Shown piece by piece: positions 1-7,148 of a DNA stretch of 19,966 nt. Location: positions 1 through 19,966 of the forward strand of contig JAOTUP010000006.1 in assembly GCA_029863825.1 (NCBI GenBank), in the 5' to 3' direction. Position numbers and translations under genes: made by a program. The notes under the pieces are model-generated. The model was not told the DNA's origin. It made no database searches and saw only the letters and a list, made by a program, of their open reading frames with translations. This stretch comes from Acidobacteriota bacterium. GTDB lineage: Bacteria > Acidobacteriota > Thermoanaerobaculia > Multivoradales > JAHEKO01. Position 1 is the first letter of the stretch, and each line of letters starts with the position of its first letter.

Positions 1-556
1 GAATCGCCGACGTGAGCAGCGTGCTCAGACGGTCCAGGTCGGCGAGCGCCTCCTCCCGACTCACGACGCCGTCGATCTCGTTGGCGATGGCAATCACCCG
101 CTGTCGCGCGTGGTCGAAGACGACGAGGTGATCAAAGCGCCCGAGAAGGGCGACCGGCAATCCGAAGGGGTCCGCCGGTCGATTCGGCAACCGCTCGAGA
201 AGACGGATGAGATCGAAGCCGAAGAAGCCCACCCATCCACCACTGAAAGGAAGCTTGCCGGCCGCCGCTTCAATCGCCGAGACGTGCTCTTTGAGCCGAT
301 CGAGCGGCGCCTCCTCGATCCGCACCGTCGCCCCGTTGCTTTCGATCTCCAGGCCGTCGGGCCAGATCCGCACCACTTCCCGCGGCGCCGCGCCGAGAAA
401 GCTGAACCGCGAAACCTGTTCGCCACCGGTTACGCTCTCGAAGAGAAAACGGAACGGAGACAGCGCCGCCAGACGCCGGTAGACACCGACCGGCGTGAGC
501 GTATCGGCCAGAAACTCGCGCCGGTGAACACGGGCGATGCGACTCACCCCGCTCAC
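1..556 (-). CDS. trpE: Anthranilate synthase component I, N-terminal part (runs off window)
   Basis: Anthranilate synthase component I makes anthranilate from chorismate with the glutaminase subunit TrpG, the first step of tryptophan synthesis, in the cytosol. Translating the minus strand from a GTG at 556 gives 185 codons open to the left edge. The sequence matches the Anth_synt_I_N domain: TPVGVYRRLAAL near residues 21-31, then FLFESVTGGEQVSRFSFLG around 37-54. This is the TrpE 'LLES...GRYSFLG' block that carries the tryptophan feedback site, and its serine is kept at residue 41. GGWVGFFGFDLIRLLERLP follows at about 106-124. The catalytic chorismate-binding domain lies outside the window. 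The GTG overlaps the aroDE stop (GTGA, 4 nt) and has GGGAG about 7 nt upstream; a second GTG lies three codons later (547). PabB is an alternative, but the N-terminal block reads as TrpE. The overlap suggests coupled translation with aroDE. Confidence 0.88.
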   Translation of the reverse strand, partial: MSGVSRIARVHRREFLADTLTPVGVYRRLAALSPFRFLFESVTGGEQVSRFSFLGAAPREVVRIWPDGLEIESNGATVRIEEAPLDRLKEHVSAIEAAAGKLPFSGGWVGFFGFDLIRLLERLPNRPADPFGLPVALLGRFDHLVVFDHARQRVIAIANEIDGVVSREEALADLDRLSTLLTSAI

Positions 557-2040
557 TCGTCGCTCCCGGACGCCTCCAGCCCGAGAATCCTCCGTCCCAG
601 GTCGATCGGCATTGCCACGCCGTTCATCGCCCGGAATTGCGGCACCGCCTGGTACAGCAAGGCCTCACGACCGTCGATCGCGGTCCGCCCCAGGCGTCGC
701 GCCGCCTCGACCACCGGCGTCGGCCCATCGTGGAGATAGGCCAGGTCGATGACCACGCCGTGCGGCGCCATCGCTTCTGGATCGAAGGGCAGCTCGTCTC
801 CGGCCAGCGAGCCCAACGGCGTGGCGTTGACCACGATGTCGAATACACCCGGATCGAACTCTTCGAACGGCAGGAAGGCCACGCCGAGATCGTTGGCGAC
901 ACGCCGGCCGCGCTCCGGGCTGCGGTTGACGAGAGTGATGGCGGCACCCTGAATCCCGAGACCGAAAACCGCTGCCCGGCCGGCGCCTCCCGCTCCCAGC
1001 ACCGCCGCTCGTCGGCCCGCGGGATCGATCTGATGCCATGCCAGGAGACCCCGGATGCCGTCCGGATCCGTCGTCTCCGCCTCCCACACTCGCGTCGTGC
1101 GCACCAGCGTGTTGGCGGACCCGATGCGCTCAGCCAGGGGACTTGCCGCGCCGCTCACCGCGAGAGCGATCTCCTTGAACGGGGACGTGATGCTGAGTCC
1201 GGAGAGCGGGAATCCGAGCTCGTGGAGGCTTCCCGTCTCGACGACATCGAGCCAGAAGTCTCCGAACACCGGTACGTCGAAGGGCAGGTAGAGATGCTCG
1301 ATCCCGAGGGAGTGGTAGAGCATGTTGTGAAGCCGCGGCGACAGGCTGTGCGAGATCGGGTGACCGACGAGACCGAACAGGCGGCGCACGGGCGGCAGCT
1401 CGGGCAGACCGAAGTCTTCTTCGAGACGCCTGATCGACGGCTGACCGGGCGCCCCGGGCGGTTTGCCGACCGCGCCGTAGACGACCGGCGCACCCAGGCG
1501 GGCTGCCAGGAAACGGGTCCAGGTCGCCACCTCGCCGGCGGCGAAGGCGACCACGTCGTCGCGATCGAGGTGGTGCAGCAGGACCAGCGGCGGCAGACAG
1601 TCCCGTGGACTCTCGGCGAACGACACCAGCTTGTAGAGGTGCGCCGCCTCGCTTGACATCTGCGCAAAGCGCGCCTCGAGCGCCGCCAGATCCGGCCTCT
1701 TCCCATGCCACGAGATGATGCGGCTCTGAGGCGGAATCTGGTCGAGAATCTCCGGATAGAGGTCCCGCTGCGCCTCGAGGTCGACGAGGTCGTACACCGC
1801 GGCTGCGGCCAGCAGGCGCTCCTCGCGCTCGTGACCGCCCTCCGGACCGGCTCCACCCTCGGAACGGCTGCGCAGGGTATAGAGCAAGCGACCGCCGAAA
1901 TGTGCTCGCAGCTCATCGAGGTCGACCTCGCCGACGAGATCGGCACGGATCTCCAGGACATCGACAGTCGCCAGGCCCCCGAGGTCCTCAGCACTCGGCT
2001 GTCGAGTCACTGACCCGATGATAGTGGCGTTGGCACTCAC
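553..2040 (-). CDS. aroDE: Bifunctional type I 3-dehydroquinate dehydratase / shikimate 5-dehydrogenase
   Basis: This 495-residue protein carries two successive shikimate-pathway activities: dehydration of 3-dehydroquinate, then NADPH reduction of 3-dehydroshikimate. Residues about 1-215 form a type I (Schiff-base) dehydroquinase. They contain LRSRSEGG (56-63), the catalytic-type His in ISWHGK (H112), the Schiff-base Lys in YKLV (K137) and the late APGQ motif (197-200). Residues about 220-495 are shikimate dehydrogenase. They contain the shikimate-binding GHPISHSLSP (S230, S232), the catalytic Lys of SITSPFKE (K289), the DG pair at 327-328, the NADP-binding GAGGAGR (349-355), VNATPLG (404-410) and LLYQAVPQF (461-469). 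Both halves look intact. The start is GTG at 2040, and the ribosome-binding site is weak (GGAAT). A 12-bp tandem repeat spans the start. Its stop overlaps the trpE start. Such fusions are best known from plants and Chlamydia and also occur in some other bacteria. Confidence 0.95.
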   Translation of the reverse strand: MSANATIIGSVTRQPSAEDLGGLATVDVLEIRADLVGEVDLDELRAHFGGRLLYTLRSRSEGGAGPEGGHEREERLLAAAAVYDLVDLEAQRDLYPEILDQIPPQSRIISWHGKRPDLAALEARFAQMSSEAAHLYKLVSFAESPRDCLPPLVLLHHLDRDDVVAFAAGEVATWTRFLAARLGAPVVYGAVGKPPGAPGQPSIRRLEEDFGLPELPPVRRLFGLVGHPISHSLSPRLHNMLYHSLGIEHLYLPFDVPVFGDFWLDVVETGSLHELGFPLSGLSITSPFKEIALAVSGAASPLAERIGSANTLVRTTRVWEAETTDPDGIRGLLAWHQIDPAGRRAAVLGAGGAGRAAVFGLGIQGAAITLVNRSPERGRRVANDLGVAFLPFEEFDPGVFDIVVNATPLGSLAGDELPFDPEAMAPHGVVIDLAYLHDGPTPVVEAARRLGRTAIDGREALLYQAVPQFRAMNGVAMPIDLGRRILGLEASGSDE

Positions 2041-2061
2041 GATTCCGCGCTCACGATTCCG
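2036..2061 (-). repeat. Tandem 12-bp repeat duplicating the aroDE start-codon context
   Basis: The 12-mer CTCACGATTCCG (plus strand) occurs at 2036-2047 and again at 2050-2061, a 14-bp period. On the coding strand each copy reads CGGAATCGTGAG, so the GTG start and its GGAAT leader are duplicated. The upstream GTG opens a five-codon frame (VSAES). Its TGA overlaps the real aroDE GTG in a GTGA arrangement. A functional minicistron is inference; a simple duplication is the plainer reading. Confidence 0.6.
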
Positions 2062-2190
2062 ACTGCTCGACAGCCGTCGACGTCAACTCCGGCCGCCCCG
2101 CTCGAGTATCCGTTCGCGGCCCGGCCGATCTGCAAACGGCACCCGAGGCTAGCATGCGACCGGCGCTGTGAATCCTCGCCGAAGCGCCGC

Positions 2191-4050
2191 TCATTCACCA
2201 ATCGGAGCATCGACCGAGCGAGCCAAGAGCTCAGAGAGGTCCAGCGTCTCCTCGACCGCCGCGTCGAGCATCATCTTGCACTCCGGACAGGCGGTCACCA
2301 GCGTCGCGGCGCCCGACGCCGCGATCTCCTGCTTGCGCTCCTGGTCCACTCGCCGCGCCACGTCCTGTTCGCGGGCAAAGCCGGCGCTGCCGCCGCCGCA
2401 GCAGAACGACCGCCGCCGGCGACGCGGCAGCTCGGTGATGCGGAAGCCGGCTCGTTCGATAACGTCACGCGGCGCATCGAAGACGTTCTCGTAGCGTCCG
2501 AGGTAGCACGGATCATGGAACGTCAACTGCCTGCCGTCGGCACCGTCGCCGCTCAGGCTCAGCCGGCCTTGCTGCAGCAATTGGACGAAGAGCTCGGAAT
2601 GGTGAATCGTCTCGATCTCGAACTCCTCGTCGACGGTCGGATACTCGCGTCTGAATGTATGAAAGCAATGCGGACACGGCGTGACCAGCTTGGCCACCGA
2701 GTGCTCCTTGAAGCGAGAGATGTTCTCCGCCGCCAGGGTCTGAAACTGGAGCTCTTCTCCCTGACGTCGCGAGTGATGGCCACTGCACGATTCCTCTTCC
2801 AGTACCCCGTAGCTCACACCCGCCTTGTCGAGCACCCGGATGGTCGCCTCGAGGCTGGAGCGCGCATCCTCGTTGTAGGTCCAGACGCAACCCAGCCACA
2901 GCAGGTATTCGGTGGTGCCCGCCTCATAGATGGGAATCCCGACTTCTTCGAGTAGCGCCTTGCGCGTGCTTGTGGCGCTCTTGAACGGGTTGCCGTAGCG
3001 ATCGACCGACTCGAGAAACTCGCCTGCCACCATGTCCTTGCCGCTGGCCAGCGCTTGCGCGCGCTTGGCACCCATGAGCACCTGCAGATGCTCGATCCCC
3101 ACCGGGCAGATACTCTCGCACGCACCGCAGCTAGTGCATTGCCCCAAGGCCGTGGCACTGATCACGGTGCCGATGAACGGCGCCTCCACGCCGAGCGCCG
3201 CGCGACCGTCGAGAATGAATCCTCGCGGATTGAGCTCCTGGTCACAGGTCGCCGCCGGACACTGTTCGGTGCACCGTTTGCACTCGACACAGGTCAGAAA
3301 GTCCATGCGCATTTTCCACGGCGCATCCGCCACCGCCTCGAGACCGAGCGAGATCTCTTCCTCCGACGCCATGAGCTTCTCTTCGTCGAGCTCCAGCGGC
3401 AGATAGTCACCCAGATGGTGGGTGCGAAAGTAGATATCGACCGGTGCGATCAGGAGATGAAAGTGCTTGGAGTGCAGGATCAGGGGCGGAAAGACGATGA
3501 TCAGGAGCGCGTGCAACCACCAGTTCGCCCTTTCCATCAGCGGCTCGGCGGAGATGCCGTTCACGTAGGTCACCATCAACAGGAAGATGATGAGCGCCAC
3601 CAGACCCGAGCTCCAGGACTTCGGGTCCGGAGAGATGTTGACCATGACGAAGCGGCGAAAAGCGAGCCCCAGGATACCCACGGAGACGAAGATGGCGACG
3701 ATCGCCAGGAACACCTTGAACACTGGCTCGGCAGCGCCGAGGAGCGCGAGAAAAGGCACGCCGAAGGGCTCGAGAAAATGATCGATCGTCTCGAATCCAA
3801 AGAACAGGAAGCCGATGAAGACGAATGCGTGAAACAGTCCGGCAACCGGCCGGCCCTCGATGACACGCGACTGAAAAAGGACCTCCCGCACGACCCGCGC
3901 ACCACGCTCGCCCGGTCGGTCGGTGCGGACCCGATCAGCCTGCCCGGCCCTGATGTGTCGAATCTTGGGCAGAAGATCCTTGATGAAAAGCGCTGCTGTT
4001 CCCAGGACCAGCAGAATCAGAACAGCCTGCTCCACCACCGAGAAGCTCAT
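2191..4050 (-). CDS. Membrane-bound Fe-S oxidoreductase, HdrD/EtfD-like (candidate ETF:menaquinone oxidoreductase)
   Basis: This is a 619-residue integral-membrane electron-transfer protein. The N-terminal 200 residues hold about five hydrophobic helices (roughly 6-24, 70-88, 112-132, 147-168, 177-200). Histidines at 74, 180, 193, 196 and 198 could bind b-type haem, as in NarI-like subunits. Two 4Fe-4S motifs follow: C254-x2-C257-x2-C260-x3-C264 and C305-x2-C308-x2-C311-x3-C315. The C-terminal half has two CCG-type (DUF224) units. The second is canonical (C515, C550-C551-G, C588-x2-C591). In the first the CCG reads CSG at C422, with C388 and C459-x2-C462 kept. This layout matches EMO/EtfD-type ETF:(mena)quinone oxidoreductases, which pass electrons from acyl-CoA dehydrogenases via ETF to quinone. 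No etfAB lies in the window, so the partner is inferred. The start is ATG at 4050 with GGAGGA 8 nt upstream; the reading frame stays open further upstream only by chance. Confidence 0.85.
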   Translation of the reverse strand: MSFSVVEQAVLILLVLGTAALFIKDLLPKIRHIRAGQADRVRTDRPGERGARVVREVLFQSRVIEGRPVAGLFHAFVFIGFLFFGFETIDHFLEPFGVPFLALLGAAEPVFKVFLAIVAIFVSVGILGLAFRRFVMVNISPDPKSWSSGLVALIIFLLMVTYVNGISAEPLMERANWWLHALLIIVFPPLILHSKHFHLLIAPVDIYFRTHHLGDYLPLELDEEKLMASEEEISLGLEAVADAPWKMRMDFLTCVECKRCTEQCPAATCDQELNPRGFILDGRAALGVEAPFIGTVISATALGQCTSCGACESICPVGIEHLQVLMGAKRAQALASGKDMVAGEFLESVDRYGNPFKSATSTRKALLEEVGIPIYEAGTTEYLLWLGCVWTYNEDARSSLEATIRVLDKAGVSYGVLEEESCSGHHSRRQGEELQFQTLAAENISRFKEHSVAKLVTPCPHCFHTFRREYPTVDEEFEIETIHHSELFVQLLQQGRLSLSGDGADGRQLTFHDPCYLGRYENVFDAPRDVIERAGFRITELPRRRRRSFCCGGGSAGFAREQDVARRVDQERKQEIAASGAATLVTACPECKMMLDAAVEETLDLSELLARSVDAPIGE

Positions 4051-4104
4051 CCCATTCCTCCATCGCCCATCGTCAGTCGGTATGCCACTCCGATCACGAC
4101 TTGC

Positions 4105-4110
4105 AGTATA
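4105..4110 (-). promoter_or_regulatory. Possible -10 element for the Fe-S oxidoreductase gene
   Basis: On the minus strand the hexamer TATACT stands about 55 nt upstream of the ATG at 4050, in the 163-bp divergent gap 4051-4213. No good -35 element is visible at the usual distance, so this is a weak call. On the plus strand, TAGAAT at 4161-4166 is an equally weak -10 candidate for the peptidase gene. Confidence 0.25.
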
Positions 4111-4213
4111 TGCGCCTCCGCAGGCAGCTGAGACCGCCGCTCCGCTGATGATTTGCAGGCTAGAATCCCCATCGGCCGACCGGACAGTCCCGGAAGGCCG
4201 ACTGGAGGTGTTC

Positions 4214-6391
4214 ATGATTCGTCGAGTGCCAACACGCCGAGTAGGATCCGTCTGTCCGATCCAATGGGTTCTCGCAACCGCTGTCATTCTTCTTCTCACC
4301 GACAGCGCTCCGCTCGTCGCCGAGCGCCTGGACTTCGACACCATCTTTGCGCCGGGAGGGAATGGCCGTGTGCCGACCCATCTCGCCTGGGCCGCGGACG
4401 GCAAGAAGCTGGCATTCTTCTTCGAGGACGGCGACGGCAAGGGGCTGTGGCTGCTCGACGCCGACGGTGGGGCCCCACGCCTTCTCCGTCGAGCGTCCGA
4501 TGAGAAAACCCTGGACGGATTCCACTGGGCGCCGGACGGGACAGCCATCTTGATCGAGTCCGCCGGTGACTTCCTGCTCCTCGATGTCGCCTCGGGATCG
4601 GTGTCCGCACTGCTCACCAGCGAAGCAAGAGAGGAGGATCCCCAGTTCTCTCCCGACGGAAGCCGCGTCGCCTTCGTTCGCGACGCCGACATGTGGCTCA
4701 TCGAGGTGGCCAGCGGCAGGGAGCGCCGCCTGACCGCCGATGGCAAGGAGGACTCGATTCTCAACGGCAAGACGGACTGGGTTTACTGGGAAGAGCTGTG
4801 GAACCGCGACTCGACCGGCTTCTGGTGGAGCCCGGACGGCAATCGCATTGCCTTCTACCGCTTCGACGAGAGTCCGGTCGGCGTCTACCCCCTGGTCGAC
4901 GAAAGCTCGCCGTATCCGGCCGTCAAACTGCAGAAGTACCCCACGGCTGGCACGTCCAATCCACTGGTACGGGTCGGTGTGCTCTCCCTCGACGACACCA
5001 AGACGACATGGCTCGACACCGGCAGCGAAGAGGACGTCTACCTGCCCCGTGTCGACTGGCTGCCCGGCGGTGACCGCCTGGCCGTGCAGCGTCTCAACCG
5101 CGAGCAGAACCGTCTCGACATCCTCCTGTGCTCTCCCGGCGACGGTACGTGCGCTGCCGTGCACTCGGACAAGGCGGCAACCTGGGTCAACGTCTCGGAC
5201 GATCTCCGTTTCTTCACCGACGGACGGTTTCTGTGGTCTACCGAGCGTCGCGGTCGGCGCACCCTCGAGCTGCGGGCACACGACGGTTCGTTGCTCCGCG
5301 ACCTCGCCGTCGACGGATGGACCGTCGACCACCTCGACGCCGTCGTCGAAGAGGGTTTAGTCGCCGTCTGGACCGGCTACCAGACGAGCCCGTTGGGTGC
5401 GCGGCACCGAGTCGTCATTCGCCAGTCGCTCGCCGACGGTGGAACCGAGCTGCTCACCGACTCCATCGGCTGGAGGAGCGCAACCGTGTCTGAGACGTCA
5501 GGCCGAGTCGCCCTCATCTCGAGCAATGCCGACGACCCCCGGCGAGCCGAAGTGCTCGATGCCGCGGGTCGGCGACTCCTGGATCTTCCAACGGCCCCTC
5601 CGGTCTACGACCCGAACGAGCTGCCGCAGTGGGAGTTCCTGACCATTCCCGGTCCAGACGGCGTCGACCTGCCCGCCGCCCTCCTGAAGCCCGCCGATCT
5701 CGATTCGACCGCCACTTACCCGGCGCTCATGTACCACTACGGCGGCCCCGCATCGCAAGTCGTCAGCGACAGGTGGGGCTCGCGAGGCCGCAACCAATGG
5801 CACAAGATGATGGCCCAGAAAGGCTATGTCGTCCTCGCCGTCGACAACGTCGGCTCCAACTTCTTCGGCAAGACCGGAGCCGATCGCTTGCACCGCCGAT
5901 TCGGTGAGCACAACCTCGCAGCGCAGCTCGCCGGAGTGCGCTATCTCGAAGGCCTCGGGTACGTCGATAGCGAGCGCATCGGACTCTGGGGATGGTCGGG
6001 CGGCGGCGCCAACACGCTGTATTCGATTCTCAACAGCCCCGGCACCTGGAAGGCCGCGGTGGCCGGCGCGCCGGTCACCGACTGGTACCTCTACGACACG
6101 ATCTGGACCGAACGCTATCTGGATCATCCGTCCGACAATCCGGACGGCTATGAGCAGTCCTCGGCGGTCACCTACGCCGACCGGCTTGCCGACGCGCTGC
6201 TCATCGTCCACGGCACCGCCGACGACAACGTCCACCCGCAGAACACGTTGGTCATGTCGAAGAAGCTCATCGCGGCGGGAAAATCGTTCGAGCAAGCCCT
6301 TCATCCCGGGCAGAAGCACGGATTTCGCAACCCGGACTCGCGCCACTTCTACGAGCGCATGACGGCCTTCTTCGATCGACATCTAAAATAG
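4214..6391 (+). CDS. Exported dipeptidyl-peptidase IV, S9B family prolyl oligopeptidase
   Basis: This 725-residue serine peptidase is predicted to release X-Pro or X-Ala dipeptides outside the cytoplasm. An N-terminal signal peptide has a basic start (MIRRVPTRR) and a hydrophobic stretch at about 17-29, ending near PLVA (36). Residues about 40-460 form the DPP IV beta-propeller with repeated SPDG/APDG blades. DWVYWEELW (188-196) corresponds to the DPP IV segment whose paired glutamates bind the substrate N-terminus; the Glu pair is kept. YPTAGTSNP (242-250) is also DPP IV-like. The alpha/beta-hydrolase domain follows: Tyr509 (YGGP, oxyanion), nucleophile Ser595 in GWSGGG, Asp671 in HGTADDNVH and His702 in GQKHGF. 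The usual D-x-R-G segment reads DNVGS (544-548). The start is ATG at 4214 with GGAGGTG just upstream; extending the open frame leftward would add an unrelated stretch. It is monocistronic by position. Confidence 0.93.
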   Translation: MIRRVPTRRVGSVCPIQWVLATAVILLLTDSAPLVAERLDFDTIFAPGGNGRVPTHLAWAADGKKLAFFFEDGDGKGLWLLDADGGAPRLLRRASDEKTLDGFHWAPDGTAILIESAGDFLLLDVASGSVSALLTSEAREEDPQFSPDGSRVAFVRDADMWLIEVASGRERRLTADGKEDSILNGKTDWVYWEELWNRDSTGFWWSPDGNRIAFYRFDESPVGVYPLVDESSPYPAVKLQKYPTAGTSNPLVRVGVLSLDDTKTTWLDTGSEEDVYLPRVDWLPGGDRLAVQRLNREQNRLDILLCSPGDGTCAAVHSDKAATWVNVSDDLRFFTDGRFLWSTERRGRRTLELRAHDGSLLRDLAVDGWTVDHLDAVVEEGLVAVWTGYQTSPLGARHRVVIRQSLADGGTELLTDSIGWRSATVSETSGRVALISSNADDPRRAEVLDAAGRRLLDLPTAPPVYDPNELPQWEFLTIPGPDGVDLPAALLKPADLDSTATYPALMYHYGGPASQVVSDRWGSRGRNQWHKMMAQKGYVVLAVDNVGSNFFGKTGADRLHRRFGEHNLAAQLAGVRYLEGLGYVDSERIGLWGWSGGGANTLYSILNSPGTWKAAVAGAPVTDWYLYDTIWTERYLDHPSDNPDGYEQSSAVTYADRLADALLIVHGTADDNVHPQNTLVMSKKLIAAGKSFEQALHPGQKHGFRNPDSRHFYERMTAFFDRHLK

Positions 6392-6449
6392 GCCTGCCCG
6401 CGGCTCGGCGAGAGAGAACAAGTCCCCGCACAAGCCAACCCCGCGCCCC

Positions 6450-6479
6450 TTGACAGTCGGCACGCCGCCTGAGTACTCT
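6450..6479 (+). promoter_or_regulatory. Sigma-70-type promoter of the tetR-efflux operon
   Basis: A perfect TTGACA at 6450-6455 is followed after 18 bp by TACTCT at 6474-6479, of the TAnnnT type. It lies in the 133-bp gap between the peptidase stop and tetR. Transcription would start near 6486, inside the first operator-like repeat. Confidence 0.5.
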
Positions 6480-6480
6480 G

Positions 6481-6513
6481 CCGAACGGTCGGAAGCTACC
6501 GAACGGTCGGAAG
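6481..6513 (+). promoter_or_regulatory. Tandem operator-like repeats, probable TetR autoregulatory site
   Basis: The 15-mer CCGAACGGTCGGAAG occurs at 6481-6495 and 6499-6513, an 18-bp period. The first 12 bases of each copy (CCGAACGGTCGG) are an imperfect palindrome, 10 of 12 positions symmetric, as expected for a dimeric TetR-family repressor. The pair sits directly downstream of the -10 element and just before the tetR ribosome-binding site AAGGAG (6511-6516). A bound repressor would therefore block initiation. That this regulator binds here is inference from position and symmetry. Confidence 0.55.
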
Positions 6514-6524
6514 GAGCCCCACCG

Positions 6525-7148
6525 ATGGACGACACCGGAAGCACCACCCACGACAAGCTGCTTCGCGAAGCGGCACGGCTCTTCGCCAGTCGCGGCTACA
6601 GCGGCACGTCGATGTCCGACATCGCCCACGAGGTCGGCGTCCGCAAGGCCAGCCTCTACAACTACTACGGCTCGAAGGCGGATCTTCTGATCGCGCTGCT
6701 GGAACAAAGCCTGACCTCGTGGCAGGCGGCCTGCGAGCAGAGTCTGGTCGGCATCGAGAGCGTCGAGCGGCGGCTGGCCGCATACCTCGAGTCAGCGGTC
6801 GCCTTCAGCCGCACCCATCCACAGGCCATGGGCATCATCCGTCTTGCGGCCGGGCACGTCCCGAGCGAGCTGCGGAGGCGCGTGCGCTCGCTCATCGCGC
6901 GTCACGAGAGCAGCTGGCACCGGACCCTGGTCGGCATGTTCGAGGACGCGATCGAGCGAGACGAGATCCCGGGCAACGACTCCGCCGCTCTCGCCCTCTT
7001 CTGGAGCGTTTTCATAGACGGTATTCTCGTCAATCCGATCTTCGCGACCGCCAAGACCGAGGCGGTGGTCACCAATCTGCAATCACTCTGGACGTTCTTC
7101 TGGCGCGGAGTCAGCGGAACGAGCCCGCACACGGAGCTCACGATATGA
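6525..7148 (+). CDS. TetR/AcrR-family transcriptional regulator of the efflux operon
   Basis: This 207-residue one-component repressor is cytosolic and DNA-binding. Residues about 10-56 form the TetR helix-turn-helix: the helix with LREAARLFASRGYSGTSM is followed by DIAHEVGVRKASLYNYYGSK, with the typical 'LYNYYGSKADLL' end. The rest is an alpha-helical ligand and dimer domain with no clear family signature, so the inducer is unknown. The ATG at 6525 is chosen because AAGGAG lies 8 nt upstream. An in-frame ATG at 6450 would place the promoter and both operator repeats inside the coding region and give a low-complexity ERSEATERSEG leader. It is the first gene of the operon, and its stop overlaps the next start (ATGA). 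This fits autoregulated control of a pump it is co-transcribed with. Confidence 0.9.
   Translation: MDDTGSTTHDKLLREAARLFASRGYSGTSMSDIAHEVGVRKASLYNYYGSKADLLIALLEQSLTSWQAACEQSLVGIESVERRLAAYLESAVAFSRTHPQAMGIIRLAAGHVPSELRRRVRSLIARHESSWHRTLVGMFEDAIERDEIPGNDSAALALFWSVFIDGILVNPIFATAKTEAVVTNLQSLWTFFWRGVSGTSPHTELTI

Noticed and set aside
3923..4213. Upstream extension of the DPP IV frame
   Set aside because: It overlaps the Fe-S gene antisense. GGAGGTG plus a signal peptide fix the start at 4214.
4051..4770. Long upstream extension of the minus-strand Fe-S oxidoreductase frame
   Set aside because: It runs antisense through the peptidase 5' end and is low-complexity Ser/Arg text. The ATG at 4050 has a strong Shine-Dalgarno and begins the first membrane helix.
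4160..6382. Long minus-strand frames opposite the peptidase gene (4160-5332, 5498-6382)
   Set aside because: These are typical shadow frames of GC-rich coding DNA. The plus strand carries the full S9 catalytic motifs.
6450..6524. In-frame ATG start at 6450 for the TetR gene
   Set aside because: It would put the promoter and both operator repeats inside the coding region. AAGGAG before 6525 and the TetR fold support the later ATG.
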